Below, in pieces: positions 43,229-53,600 of a stretch of DNA of 62,290 bases. The notes under the pieces were generated by a model. That model ran no database searches and had not been told where the DNA came from. It saw nothing but the letters and a program-made list of their open reading frames with translations. The DNA is from Dysgonamonadaceae bacterium. Lineage in GTDB: Bacteria; Bacteroidota; Bacteroidia; Bacteroidales; Dysgonomonadaceae. Within the stretch, counting starts at the first letter, position 1. Each line of letters starts with the position of its first letter. The stretch lies in NCBI GenBank assembly GCA_031254645.1, contig JAIRUA010000002.1, forward strand, positions 1 to 62,290, given 5' to 3'. The position numbers and the translations under genes were made by a program.

Positions 43229-43258
43229 TAAAAAAAGAGACGTGGCGTGCCACGTCTC
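43229..43258 (-). terminator. terminator of nifJ
   Basis: Perfect 10-bp stem gagacgtggc / gccacgtctc with a 2-base centre; on minus it is followed by T7 and lies 28 bases beyond the nifJ stop. Confidence 0.85.
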
Positions 43259-43285
43259 TACGATTAAATTTCAACAATAAATAAA

Positions 43286-46200
43286 TCAAAATTGCTGTTC
43301 GCTCATTCTCTTATAACCATTATAGCGTCTTTTTGCATCTTGTTCAGCGGCATCAAACAATTCTTTCGCTTCCGCCGGAAATTGTTTTGCCAATGAAGTA
43401 TAACGAACTTCGCCTTGCAAGAAATCTTGGAATTTCGACCAATCGGGTTCTTTCGAATCAAGTTGCATCGGATTTTGTCCTTGCTCCGCCAATTCGGGAT
43501 TGAAGCGATACAAGTTCCAGTAACCACATTCTACGGCGCGTTTTTGCTCTTCTTGCGCTTTGTTCATTCCGGCACGAAGTCCGTGAGCGATACAAGGCGA
43601 ATAAGCAATCACGATTGATGGTCCGTTGTAGGCTTCCGCTTCGCGAATGGCTTTCAAAGTTTGCGCTTGATTGGCACCCATTGCAATTTGTGCTACATAA
43701 ACGTATCCATAAGTAGCGGCAATCATTCCCAAGTCTTTTTTGCGAATACGCTTGCCCGCAGCAGCAAATTTCGCGACCGCACCTGTCGGTGTCGATTTCG
43801 AGGCTTGACCACCTGTGTTTGAATAAACTTCGGTATCTACAACAAGAATATTTACGTTTTTGCCTGTGGCAATAACGTGGTCTAATCCGCCGAAACCGAT
43901 ATCGTAAGCCCAACCGTCGCCACCGATAATCCATTGCGATTGTTTGATTAAATATTGTGTCAAACCTGAAATCTCTTTACAACACTTGCAATCGCAAGCG
44001 TTTACGAGCGGTGTGATTTTTGCTTCGAGTTCAACGGTTTTTTCTGCATTTTCTCTGTTTTCAATCCAATCAAGAAACAGTTCTTTTAATTCGAATGAAC
44101 AGCAATCACACGTTTGTGCTTCTTTCATTATACGTACCAAACGGTCGCGCATTTGGTCGGCGGCGAATACCATTCCCAAGCCAAATTCAGCATTGTCCTC
44201 GAACAATGAGTTTGCCCAAGCCGGACCGCGTCCTTTTTCGTTTTTGGTATATGGCGTTGATGGCGCAGAAGCAGAATAAATTGACGTACAGCCCGTTGCG
44301 TTTGCAATCATTTGACGGTCGCCAAAAAGTTGCGAAACCAATTTAATGTATGGCGTTTCGCCGCAACCGGTACACGCGCCTGAAAATTCGAACAATGGTG
44401 TGGCAAACTGCGAATTTTTCACATTCAATTTCGTGTCTACCAAATGCTGTTTCGATTTTACGTTTTCTACACACCAATCCCAGTTTGCCTGTTCGGGTAA
44501 TTGTTCCTCAAACGATACCATTTCCAACGCTTTTCCGTTTTTATTGCCCGGACAAATATCGGGACAATTTCCGCAACCCATACAATCAAGCACATCAACT
44601 TGTATGCGGAACGACATTCCTTCGAACTGTTTTCCGTTTGCTTTCAATTGTGTCATTTCAACAGGTGCTTTTGCTTGCTCGTCGGCATCTAACACAAAGG
44701 GACGAATGGCTGCGTGCGGACAAACATACGCACACTGGTTACATTGAATACAGTTTTCAGGTTTCCAAACCGGCACGTGTGTGGCTACACCACGTTTCTC
44801 GAATTTGGTTGTGCCTTGCTCCCAAGTGCCGTCTTCACGTCCTTTGAAAGTGGAAACCGGCAAATCGTCGCCTTTCAATGCATTTACAGGACGAACTACA
44901 TTCTTTATAAATTCGGGAGCGTTGTCGCTCTTTCCATTGCTGCTATCAAGCACAATATTTGCCCATTCGGCAGGAATATCTACTTTCTCAACCTCGCTTC
45001 CACGGTCAACGGCTTCGTTGTTCATATTAATGATTTTCTCGCCCTTGTTTCCGTACGATTTTACGATAAATTTCTTCATTTCGGAAACAGCCAAATCGTA
45101 AGGAATTACTTCGGTGATTTTGAAAAATGCTGACTGAAGAATAGTGTTGGTACGATTGCCAAGACCTATTTTTTGTGCAATATCCGTTGCATCAATAATA
45201 TACATTGTGATATTGTTTTCAGCCAAATATTTTTTCACTTTGTCGGGCAGGTGTTTTTTCACTTCTTCTTTGTCCCAAATGGAATTTAGGAGGAATGTTC
45301 CATTCCTCTTCAATCCTTTGGTAACATCGTACAAATGCAAATAAGCAGGCACGTGGCAAGCTACGAAGTTTGGCGTGTTTACTAAATAAGTGCAACGAAT
45401 CGGGTGATTGCCGAAACGCAAATGTGAACAAGTGAATCCGCCCGATTTTTTCGAGTCGTAAGAGAAATAGGCTTGGCAATATTTGTCGGTGTTGTCACCA
45501 ATGATTACGATTGAGTTTTTGTTTGCACCAACCGTTCCGTCAGCTCCTAAACCGTAAAATTTCGCTTCGTAAATGCCTTCATTTCCTAATTGAACTTCTT
45601 CTTTCAATGGAAGCGAAGTGAACGTTACATCATCAACGATTCCTACTGTGAAACGATTTTTCGGCTCATTCATCGCCAAATTTTCGTAAACTGCCAACAC
45701 TTGCGCGGGCGTAAAATCTTTTGACGACAATCCGTAACGACCGCCCACTACAAGCGGTGCATTTTCCGTTCCGTAAAGTACATTTTTTACGTCCAGATAA
45801 AGTGGCTCACCTCCTGCGCCCGGCTCTTTTGTACGGTCGAGTACACAAATGCGCTTCGCCGTTTTCGGAAGAACGGACAAGAAATGTTTCGCCGAAAACG
45901 GACGGTACAAATGTACGGCAATCAAACCTACTTTTTCGCCTTTGGCGTTGAGGTGGTCAATTCCTTCGCGAATTGCCTCAGTTGCTGACCCCATTGCTAC
46001 AACCACGCGGTCGGCATCGGGCGCACCATAATAATCGAACAACCCATACTTGCGTCCGGTAATTTTGCTCAATTCGTTCATATATTCTTCCACCGCCGCA
46101 GGCACTGCATCGTAAAACGGATTGCAAGCCTCACGCGCTTGGAAATAAATATCGGGATTTTGTGCCGTGCCACGAACAACCGGATTTCCGGGATTCAAAG

Positions 46201-46825
46201 CACGATTGCGAAATGCCGCCAATGCCTCTTGATCAATAAGCGGCGCCAAATCTTCGCTGTCCAATTGTTCGATTTTTTGCACTTCGTGCGAAGTACGGAA
46301 TCCGTCGAAGAAATGTACAAATGGTATACGGGTTTTGATGGACACAAGATGTGCCACTGCTGCCAAATCCATCACTTCTTGTACCGAGCCTGTTGCCAAC
46401 ATCGCACAACCTGTTGAGCGTGTGGACATCACATCTTGGTGATCGCCAAAAATCGACAATGCGTGCGAAGCCAACGCACGAGCCGATACGTGAAAAACGC
46501 CCGGCAACAATTCGCCGGCAATTTTGTACATATTCGGAATCATCAACAGCAATCCTTGCGAAGCGGTAAATGTAGTGGTCAATGCACCTGCTTGTAACGC
46601 GCCATGCATTGCACCGGCAGCACCTGCTTCGGATTGCATTTCTTGTACTTGTACTGTTTCGCCGAAAATGTTTTTGCGACCTTTTGCCGCCCATTCGTCG
46701 GCATACTCCGCCATATTTGACGACGGAGTGATGGGATAAATCGCCGCTACTTCGCTGAACATATACGCGATATGTGCAGCTGCTTGATTTCCATCACAAG
46801 TGAGGAATTTTTTAGTTTTAGTCAT
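43286..46825 (-). CDS. nifJ: pyruvate:ferredoxin (flavodoxin) oxidoreductase
   Basis: A 1179-residue homodimeric enzyme that converts pyruvate and CoA to acetyl-CoA and CO2 while reducing ferredoxin, central to anaerobic metabolism. Domains: pyrimidine-binding domain (AAIYPITPSSNMAEY), transketolase C-like domain, gamma domain, a 2x[4Fe-4S] ferredoxin domain (CIQCNQCAYVCPHAA and CMGCGNCPDICPG), and a TPP domain with GCTGCGETPY, GDGWAYDIGFGGLDH and NTEVYSNTGGQ-like (VDTEVYSNTGGQASK). Full length. It has its own terminator. A DUF1016 remnant overlaps its first eight bases. Confidence 0.97.
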   Translation of the reverse strand: MTKTKKFLTCDGNQAAAHIAYMFSEVAAIYPITPSSNMAEYADEWAAKGRKNIFGETVQVQEMQSEAGAAGAMHGALQAGALTTTFTASQGLLLMIPNMYKIAGELLPGVFHVSARALASHALSIFGDHQDVMSTRSTGCAMLATGSVQEVMDLAAVAHLVSIKTRIPFVHFFDGFRTSHEVQKIEQLDSEDLAPLIDQEALAAFRNRALNPGNPVVRGTAQNPDIYFQAREACNPFYDAVPAAVEEYMNELSKITGRKYGLFDYYGAPDADRVVVAMGSATEAIREGIDHLNAKGEKVGLIAVHLYRPFSAKHFLSVLPKTAKRICVLDRTKEPGAGGEPLYLDVKNVLYGTENAPLVVGGRYGLSSKDFTPAQVLAVYENLAMNEPKNRFTVGIVDDVTFTSLPLKEEVQLGNEGIYEAKFYGLGADGTVGANKNSIVIIGDNTDKYCQAYFSYDSKKSGGFTCSHLRFGNHPIRCTYLVNTPNFVACHVPAYLHLYDVTKGLKRNGTFLLNSIWDKEEVKKHLPDKVKKYLAENNITMYIIDATDIAQKIGLGNRTNTILQSAFFKITEVIPYDLAVSEMKKFIVKSYGNKGEKIINMNNEAVDRGSEVEKVDIPAEWANIVLDSSNGKSDNAPEFIKNVVRPVNALKGDDLPVSTFKGREDGTWEQGTTKFEKRGVATHVPVWKPENCIQCNQCAYVCPHAAIRPFVLDADEQAKAPVEMTQLKANGKQFEGMSFRIQVDVLDCMGCGNCPDICPGNKNGKALEMVSFEEQLPEQANWDWCVENVKSKQHLVDTKLNVKNSQFATPLFEFSGACTGCGETPYIKLVSQLFGDRQMIANATGCTSIYSASAPSTPYTKNEKGRGPAWANSLFEDNAEFGLGMVFAADQMRDRLVRIMKEAQTCDCCSFELKELFLDWIENRENAEKTVELEAKITPLVNACDCKCCKEISGLTQYLIKQSQWIIGGDGWAYDIGFGGLDHVIATGKNVNILVVDTEVYSNTGGQASKSTPTGAVAKFAAAGKRIRKKDLGMIAATYGYVYVAQIAMGANQAQTLKAIREAEAYNGPSIVIAYSPCIAHGLRAGMNKAQEEQKRAVECGYWNLYRFNPELAEQGQNPMQLDSKEPDWSKFQDFLQGEVRYTSLAKQFPAEAKELFDAAEQDAKRRYNGYKRMSEQQF

Positions 46826-47249
46826 AATTTTTTATGTTATATGTTTGTAATTTATTTTTTGTTAGTTTGTTAACGCACAGATTGCAAATCTGCGCGAGCG
46901 GAGGATAATGTGTCCAGTTTAAATGTTGACGCATTGCGTCAACATTTTGAAATATCAAATAAAACTGACGTATTCTTCCTAAATTTGTTTCGTCAAAACC
47001 CTTTCCAAATTCGGCAGTCAGTTTTACAGATAAGTCTTTTATCAGCCCATCGCCATATTTCGATCGTTCTACGCCACCTTGCTCGTCCACAATTTTTTCG
47101 CCAATTCGCCAATAAGTTTCTACCATTACAAAGTTGGCTGTTTGATAAACAACTTTGCGAGAATTGAGTATCAAATCTCGTGAAAATTCATACAGGTCGT
47201 TTTTTTCAACCTTAGCAATGTTTTCTAATTCTTTTTTTGACATATTCAT
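46818..47249 (-). pseudogene. truncated DUF1016 (YhcG-type nuclease) N-terminal fragment
   Basis: A 143-residue frame. Residues up to about 115 match the DUF1016 N-terminal domain (VVYQTANFVMVETYWRIGEKI, LTAEFGKGFDETNLGRIRQFY), but family members run to about 330-380 residues with a C-terminal PD-(D/E)xK nuclease, which is missing. After LNWTHY the frame runs into a palindrome (gcacagattgcaaatctgcgc, 46875-46895) and ends inside nifJ. It is therefore a gene remnant, probably not functional. It is followed upstream by an AAA_14 ATPase. Confidence 0.75.
46875..46895. repeat. palindrome at the DUF1016 break
   Basis: gcacagattg-caaatctgcgc, a near-perfect palindrome followed by gagcggagga. It sits at the point where homology to DUF1016 stops. 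Confidence 0.55.
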
Positions 47250-47258
47250 TTGCTTATA

Positions 47259-48452
47259 TCAATACAAAAAACCAAACAACCACAACGGTACTTCATTCTT
47301 CGCTCCTACCTCAATATCATCAACTGCATAAATGATGTTTGAGTTGTTTTTTCCATTTTGCAACTTCGGCGCATATGAAAAACGCAACTGTCTGTCAATC
47401 AAAAAATCCGCATTGTTCAAGCTAATATTTACTTTGTGGTTCACATTGAGCATATTACACAAAAACGTTTTTCGTTCGGCAATTTTATCCACTTCATCTC
47501 GATTGACGGCGTGCATCAAATTGGTGTTGTGCACATAAATCATATCCGGCTTTTTGGGGAAAACATCGTCTTCCGAATAGACCAAATGCAACAGTCGCGC
47601 ATCTTGCAGATATTTTATGTAATTCATTATCGTAGCACGCGAAATTTCTACCTCTTTGCTCAACTGACTTACATTTGGCGCTGCCGGTGCACTCATCATC
47701 AATAAATAGAGAAGTTTTCTTATTTTAGACAGATACGACAGCTCTATTTGTTTGATAATAACAATATCTATTCCAATCATCAAGTTCATCGTTTTTAGCA
47801 AATTCTCCGAGAAATTTCGCTGTTCGAGAAAAAACGGATAGTAACCGTGATGTAAATAGTTTTGAAAATAATCGAACGGATTGATTTGCGCGCAAATTTC
47901 TTTTGCTATCTCTTCGTGATGATGAATAATGTTGTTGAGCGAATAAATCGGAAACGTTTTCCCTGTTTGCGAATAAATAAATTCGCGAAACGAAAAACCG
48001 CGCAGGTTGTACACCGCCACAATGTCTTTCAAATCATCGTTATCCTCAATAAGCCGCATAACGGTTGAACCTGTAAAAACGATGTGCAGTTTCGGAAATC
48101 GCTCGTAACATTCGCGCAACTCTTTCGACCAATCTTCGCATTTGAACGTTTGGTCAATCAGCAAAGTCCGTCCGCCTTGTATATAGAATTGTCCGGCAAA
48201 CTCGACCAATGAATGTGTTGTGAAGTAAAAATTATTGAAGTTGATATACAAACAACTTTTGTCATCAGCGCCGAAATGCTCTTTCGCATATTGAAGCAAA
48301 AAAGTAGTTTTACCCACACCACGGCACCCTTTGATACCAATCAAACGGTGCGAACGATCGATTTCGCTCATCAACTGCCGTTTAACGGGCGATGAAACGT
48401 GATCGACCAAGTATTTGTGTGTTCTATAAAATGATTCCAGTGCCACTATCAT
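47259..48452 (-). CDS. AAA_14/DUF4143-like ATPase
   Basis: A 397-residue protein. The P-loop is KGCRGVGKTTFLLQ, Walker B is RTLLIDQ-like, with IVFTGSTVMRL, and it has a winged-helix segment (NVSQLSKEVEISRATIMNYI) typical of DUF4143-class ATPases. The C-terminal DUF4143 core looks complete, with the tail VPLWLFGFLY. Families of this type are frequent in Bacteroidota accessory DNA, with poorly known roles. It has its own good promoter and lies just upstream of the DUF1016 remnant. Confidence 0.85.
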   Translation of the reverse strand: MIVALESFYRTHKYLVDHVSSPVKRQLMSEIDRSHRLIGIKGCRGVGKTTFLLQYAKEHFGADDKSCLYINFNNFYFTTHSLVEFAGQFYIQGGRTLLIDQTFKCEDWSKELRECYERFPKLHIVFTGSTVMRLIEDNDDLKDIVAVYNLRGFSFREFIYSQTGKTFPIYSLNNIIHHHEEIAKEICAQINPFDYFQNYLHHGYYPFFLEQRNFSENLLKTMNLMIGIDIVIIKQIELSYLSKIRKLLYLLMMSAPAAPNVSQLSKEVEISRATIMNYIKYLQDARLLHLVYSEDDVFPKKPDMIYVHNTNLMHAVNRDEVDKIAERKTFLCNMLNVNHKVNISLNNADFLIDRQLRFSYAPKLQNGKNNSNIIYAVDDIEVGAKNEVPLWLFGFLY

Positions 48453-48475
48453 GACAATTAATGATTATCACAGTG

Positions 48476-48506
48476 CAAAGGTAGTATTTATTTTGCATTT
48501 TGCAAA
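48476..48506 (-). promoter_or_regulatory. promoter for the AAA_14 ATPase
   Basis: On minus: TTTG (48503-48506), a 19-base spacer, TACCTTTG (48476-48483), 24 bases before the ATG. Confidence 0.8.
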
Positions 48507-48575
48507 GCATAGATTGCAATTTAATGATTTGAAAAACAAATATTGCGATTTAGTGATTTGCAACATAGAGATTGC
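48507..48575. repeat. direct repeats upstream of the ATPase promoter
   Basis: attgcaatttaatgatttg and attgcgatttagtgatttg (two mismatches), each near an agattgca motif. They sit just upstream of the -33 element. Confidence 0.6.
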
Positions 48576-48717
48576 AGACAGATTTTGCTTGAAAAGGATA
48601 GTTTTTCTGAAAGATTGAACAGAAACAATATCTTTGTGTTTCAAAGTACTTTTAAATACAAAGCATAAAGTATGCTGATAGTGGGAAATTATGCCGAACG
48701 TTGTTTCAGTTTTACAT

Positions 48718-48756
48718 AAAAAAGCTGTTCAGAGTTTTCTTTGAACAGCTTTTTTA
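48718..48756. terminator. terminator of the susCD cluster
   Basis: Arms aaaaaagctgttcaga and ctttgaacagctttttt with a short loop, 22 bases beyond the susD1 stop. Confidence 0.9.
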
Positions 48757-48777
48757 TTTATTTAACTATGTGATTAG

Positions 48778-50667
48778 TTAGTTGCTGGGTGCATCCCACC
48801 AAACACGTCCAAATTCATTGTCGAGTGCTCCGAATTTGGGATCTTTTTGCATATCCTGAAGTCGCTTCATCAGGTTGTCATAATTGGCAACACCCGGATT
48901 AGGCTCATCAAATCTGATTCTACGCGGAACAGCGAACGTGGCTCCTTCAAACGTAAGTGGCTCAAATGTAATGATGTTTGATGTAGTGTTTGGGAAACCG
49001 GTACGTTTCCACAATGCCCACATTTCATCAACGTTTTTGAAGTGTTCTACGTATGATTGTGCATAAATTTGCTCCAATGCTATTGCAGGATTCCACTTAA
49101 TATCAGGCATGTTCAAGAAGGTGGAAATCTCTGCTGGTGTTATTAGTGTGTAATCCAGTAGATCTGTCCATCTTCCGACATCACTCCACTGACGAAGAGA
49201 CGCTTCCACACCTGTTTCATACCACTGTTGTGCTGTTTTGCTGCTGGCAATACCTTCTCGCAATACAAACTCTGCCGCCAAGAAAGAAAATTCGGCATAT
49301 GTTATCACAGGGAACCACCATCCACCGTTACCCGGTCTGCCTCTGAGTGAACGACGACCATCCCATAAACGTGTTTGTGGGGGATTAGCAATGAATGGCC
49401 AAGTTGGATTTGCATCAGCCATCCAACCACCGGCATTAAATATTCGTCTGTCAAACTTGTAATCTTCTTGATACTTTTCCCAATCGAAGTCGGTCATATA
49501 ATTTATTGCTGCAGTTCTAAAAGCCGCGTCTGATGCGAAATCTTCTCTTTTTGGTAAAACAGGTGCTTGTGCTGCTGTCGGCATACTGTTTCCACGCTTG
49601 TCAAAGTTTACGTAAGCACCAGCCCATCTTTCGGAATCCATAGGAATCATGTTGAATGGATTTCCGGATCCTAATCGTCCTTCTATAACTCCTATATTAT
49701 AGTCAATAATAAACTGTGGCGTTAAATTGTTCTCCACAAAAAATATTCTTTTGCGAGGATCTTCATTTCTAACCAGATAATTCATAAAGTTATTTGAAGC
49801 ACCCCTTGTCATATCAGGAAGAGAATGCCACTCCCCGCCAAATGCTTGAATTTCATACCAAAAAATGAAACTGTCATCAATACTTGAAAAAACATTGGCA
49901 GCATTGCCGGGTGCTAAAACTTCAGCAGCAATGGCTCTTGCTGTTGCTGGCTGAATATTCCATAAACGGCTTGCCAAACGAAGACGAACAGCATTAGCAG
50001 CTTTGATCCACTGCTGTACATTACCGGCATAAGCACGGTCAAATCCTCTGGCAGCCACTTGGTTTTGGTCTGTCAATCCTCTTTGCAGGTTTTGTATTGC
50101 CTCTTTCAATTGTCTGTCCCAAATAACAACCAATTGTTCCTGCGTTTCAAAAGCCGGATTCAAACTGGCTACATCTTCCAGCTCTCTACGTGTCAGCCAA
50201 CCTTCGGTATAAACCAACGATCCGTAAGCATCAGATGTTCGAATGGCACTCGCTATTAGAGCAATACGTGCCATTTGTGCTACGTTTGAGTAAGCACCGG
50301 TACCGTCTTTTTCTGCCAAGTACTCGATATGAGTTACATAAGACCCCATTCTATTAAACGTTCCGTACTGCTCGCCTCCTATACCGGGCGTATATGAATA
50401 CTTCGTGATCATACTCGCGAAAGTTGTATTTCCAAAAACAGAGGATCCATACTGCATCCAAGGGAAGTACTTATCAGAAATGCGGTTCCACGGAAAACCC
50501 TGCATCCACATTCGCTGCGACTGGGTCAAGAGCTGCTCCGGGGTTACCGTAGCGATACTCCTCGGACTGGTATTCATCTCTTCAAATCCTTCGGTGCAGC
50601 TATTCAGCGCAAAGGAAGAAACGATGAGAATGAGAAAAAGCGAGATATATGTATATATTTTTTTCAT
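48778..50667 (-). CDS. SusD/RagB-family outer-membrane lipoprotein (pair 1)
   Basis: A 629-residue SusD-like protein with lipobox LNSC (Cys24), of the SusD_2 type (N-terminal FEEMNTSPRSIATVTPEQLL; aromatic-rich body). It forms the lid of a SusC transporter at the cell surface and captures a glycan or peptide. It follows its SusC gene by 14 bases. Ligand cannot be read from the sequence; no glycoside hydrolase genes adjoin. Confidence 0.93.
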   Translation of the reverse strand: MKKIYTYISLFLILIVSSFALNSCTEGFEEMNTSPRSIATVTPEQLLTQSQRMWMQGFPWNRISDKYFPWMQYGSSVFGNTTFASMITKYSYTPGIGGEQYGTFNRMGSYVTHIEYLAEKDGTGAYSNVAQMARIALIASAIRTSDAYGSLVYTEGWLTRRELEDVASLNPAFETQEQLVVIWDRQLKEAIQNLQRGLTDQNQVAARGFDRAYAGNVQQWIKAANAVRLRLASRLWNIQPATARAIAAEVLAPGNAANVFSSIDDSFIFWYEIQAFGGEWHSLPDMTRGASNNFMNYLVRNEDPRKRIFFVENNLTPQFIIDYNIGVIEGRLGSGNPFNMIPMDSERWAGAYVNFDKRGNSMPTAAQAPVLPKREDFASDAAFRTAAINYMTDFDWEKYQEDYKFDRRIFNAGGWMADANPTWPFIANPPQTRLWDGRRSLRGRPGNGGWWFPVITYAEFSFLAAEFVLREGIASSKTAQQWYETGVEASLRQWSDVGRWTDLLDYTLITPAEISTFLNMPDIKWNPAIALEQIYAQSYVEHFKNVDEMWALWKRTGFPNTTSNIITFEPLTFEGATFAVPRRIRFDEPNPGVANYDNLMKRLQDMQKDPKFGALDNEFGRVWWDAPSN

Positions 50668-50681
50668 ACTGTTTTACTATT

Positions 50682-53600
50682 TTAGAATGTTAAATTAAGT
50701 CTCATACCGATGGATCTGCTGTAAACGTTACCGCCCGACTCTTGGAACTCGGCACTGTGGTTGCTTCTCAAACCTTCGGGATGAATGCGATCCGGCAAAC
50801 TGTTGTATAGATATCCAACGTTACGCATTGTTATACCAACGGCTGCATTTTGAATATGCAAACGGCTTGTTATCGTTTGTGGTAGATCATAATTTACTGA
50901 TAGTTCGCGCAATGCCACCCAAGTCAATTTTTGAACAGATGCTTCACGGATACCACTACCCCAACTATATAAGTTACTGTAATACGTTGATGCTGCCATC
51001 GCAGGTACGATGCCGGCATCGTAAGCTTCTTGATACGACATTCCACTTACATCTCTGCCACCAATAATAGAACCTTGTCTGTACACACCGTCAGGAATCA
51101 TACCATCAAATACAGTTCTTCCGTCTGTAAGGGTTCTTTCCAAACCACCGTGTCCGGGACGACCACGCAAACTACTCTGTAGTTGCCCTCTTTCCATGCC
51201 ATAATTAAAAGAACCCGACCAGATATCCCCACCGAAGCGAGAATCGATAACCGCTGTAAAACTAAGGTTTTTCCAACGTACATCACTGGTAAATCCACCT
51301 AAAAATGACGGCAAACTGTTTCCTATTTTTTCATTGGTCCCAGAGCGGATGAATTGGCCACCAGCATTGAGCAATTTGTTACCATCGTCATCGCGTAAGA
51401 ATGCAAAATTAGAGTAAAGGTCTCCGTATGTACCTCCAACAGTAGCCCAACTGGCAACATCCGAACCTCCGAGCAAACGGAACATAGGAACTCCTGCGTG
51501 CAGATCAACAATTTTATTTCTGTTGCGTGTGAAATTCAATCCCAAATCCCATTCCAAATTTTTTCTTCTAATCACAGTTCCTGTCAATAATATCTCAACA
51601 CCTTGGTTCTGGATATTGCCTGCATTGATCACTCTATTATCTACGCCTGTTTCTTGTGGCATAGGTAACAACAATATTTGATTGTAAGTATTTGTTTTGT
51701 AATATGTAGCATCTATACCCAAACGGTGATTGAAGAAACGAGCATCCAAACCAAACTCAATAGCGTGCTGCAATTCGGGTTTCAAATTGGAGGCACCCAA
51801 GTTATAGCTATCGTTATGGCGTAAAAAATCTAATACAGGATATCTACCTGTGTTGAACTTTGTATCGTCAAGACCAAATAGATTTGTATAACTACCCGGA
51901 TCAGTAATTAAATACGGATCGGCATCTTTACCTACAATGGCATAAGAAGCTCTCAATTTAGCAAACGAAATAGCTTGCGGTAAGCGTCCACGCAGGCTTT
52001 CCGTGGCAATCCAAGATGTAGAGAACGATGGGTAAAAGTATGACACATTACCCGTGCCATCTACATAACGCAAAGTTGATGACCAATCGTTACGACCTGT
52101 GATGTCCAAATAGATTTGATCTCTCCAAGAAGTATTGATAAATCCAAACACCGAGTTGATTCTACGTTGATTAATAGGCGCAAAAGCCTCTGTACGTGCG
52201 TTTCTGACCGAATTGCTCAATTGGAATAGCCCCGGTACAAGCAAACCACCATCTGTCCAAGAATTATTAATGGCTTGGTCTTGATGCCAGCGTTCTGCAC
52301 CTGCTGAAGCACTCACATAAAAATCTCCAAATGTATGTGTTGCTGTAAACATACCCAAACCGGAATATTGCAAATTCTGTCTCTCATTTAAACGATAAAA
52401 TGAACCACCAAAGTTTTGTGTTCCTTCAGGGTTATTAGCATTTGCCAATTGCTTATTTTCAAATTTGATGTACGAGCGATTCATTGTCCCTCTCATATTG
52501 AATCTGAGCCAATCGGTCAATTTGAATCCCAAATCAATATTCCCTCTATAATTCTCTTCTCTTTGAATTTGGTTATTTTCCAAAAACTCGAAAAAGCGGG
52601 ATGTCATTCCCCAAGGGTCATCAGTACTCCAGCCGTCTCTGTTGGCATTCCAATAATTGTTTCTCCAATAGTGCGCATCATACAAACGGGGAATATTGTA
52701 AGAAAAGTCGTACATTGGCGAAAATCTATCGCCTTGGAATGTTGGGTTACGACCTTCCGACTGCGTATAAGTAAATCCGGCACTGGCAGTTACAATGCTG
52801 CCAATATTCTGCGAAGCAGTCAAAGCGAAATTGTTTCTGGTAAACTCATTGTTCAGTGTGAGACCTGTTTGCTGCAAGTTAGAATAAGAGAAACGGAAAG
52901 CTCCTGTTTCTGTTCCACCGGAAACTGCCACGTTTGTATTAACAAAACGACCTGTTTGATACATAGCGCGCACATTATCTTCATAAGCTCTGTAAATTCC
53001 GCGATAATCTGCTCCATTAGGATTTGACGCAGTGTATTCTAAACCATCAAATCGAGGACCAAAACTCACCGGAGTATTGGTTCTTACACGTATATCTCTT
53101 CTATCGTTATCCAAATCCCATACAGGTATCGTACCAGTACCGAATTCGTTCTGGAAACTGGGGAAGCGATAGATATGATCCCACTGTTGAGTGTGTGAGA
53201 AGTTGATACCTAATCCTTGTGATTTGCTTCCTCTTTTTGTTGTAATCAAGATAACACCATTAGAAGCACGTGAACCGTAAAGTGCCGTAGCAGCAGCACC
53301 TTTCAATACTGTTACCGATTCAAAGTCATCAGAATTGAGATTTTTCAACGCATTACCAAAGTCGCGATCTGCCCAACCACCGGTTGCAGTTACATCATTA
53401 TCAACGAGCACGCCGTCAATAATAAAAATCGGCTGGCTATTTGGGGATAATGAAGTGTTTCCACGAATCAGAATACGCTGTGAAGACTGCGGACCTGCTG
53501 CACCCATATTAATTTGTACACCCGCAACACGTCCTTGCAAAGCATTCACCGGATTAGTAACACTTGAACGAATAATGTTTTCGCCACTGATTTCAGTGAT

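Larger units (their letters stand above)
48453..48777. other. gap between susD1 and the AAA_14 ATPase
   Basis: 325 bases without a gene. It contains the ATPase promoter (48476-48506), direct repeats (48507-48575) and a strong terminator (48718-48756). Nothing is recognised in 48590-48715. Confidence 0.6.

Noticed and set aside
43303..46739. Long plus- and minus-strand frames overlapping nifJ
   Set aside because: nifJ is complete and obvious; the other frames have no promoter, no start context and no family features.
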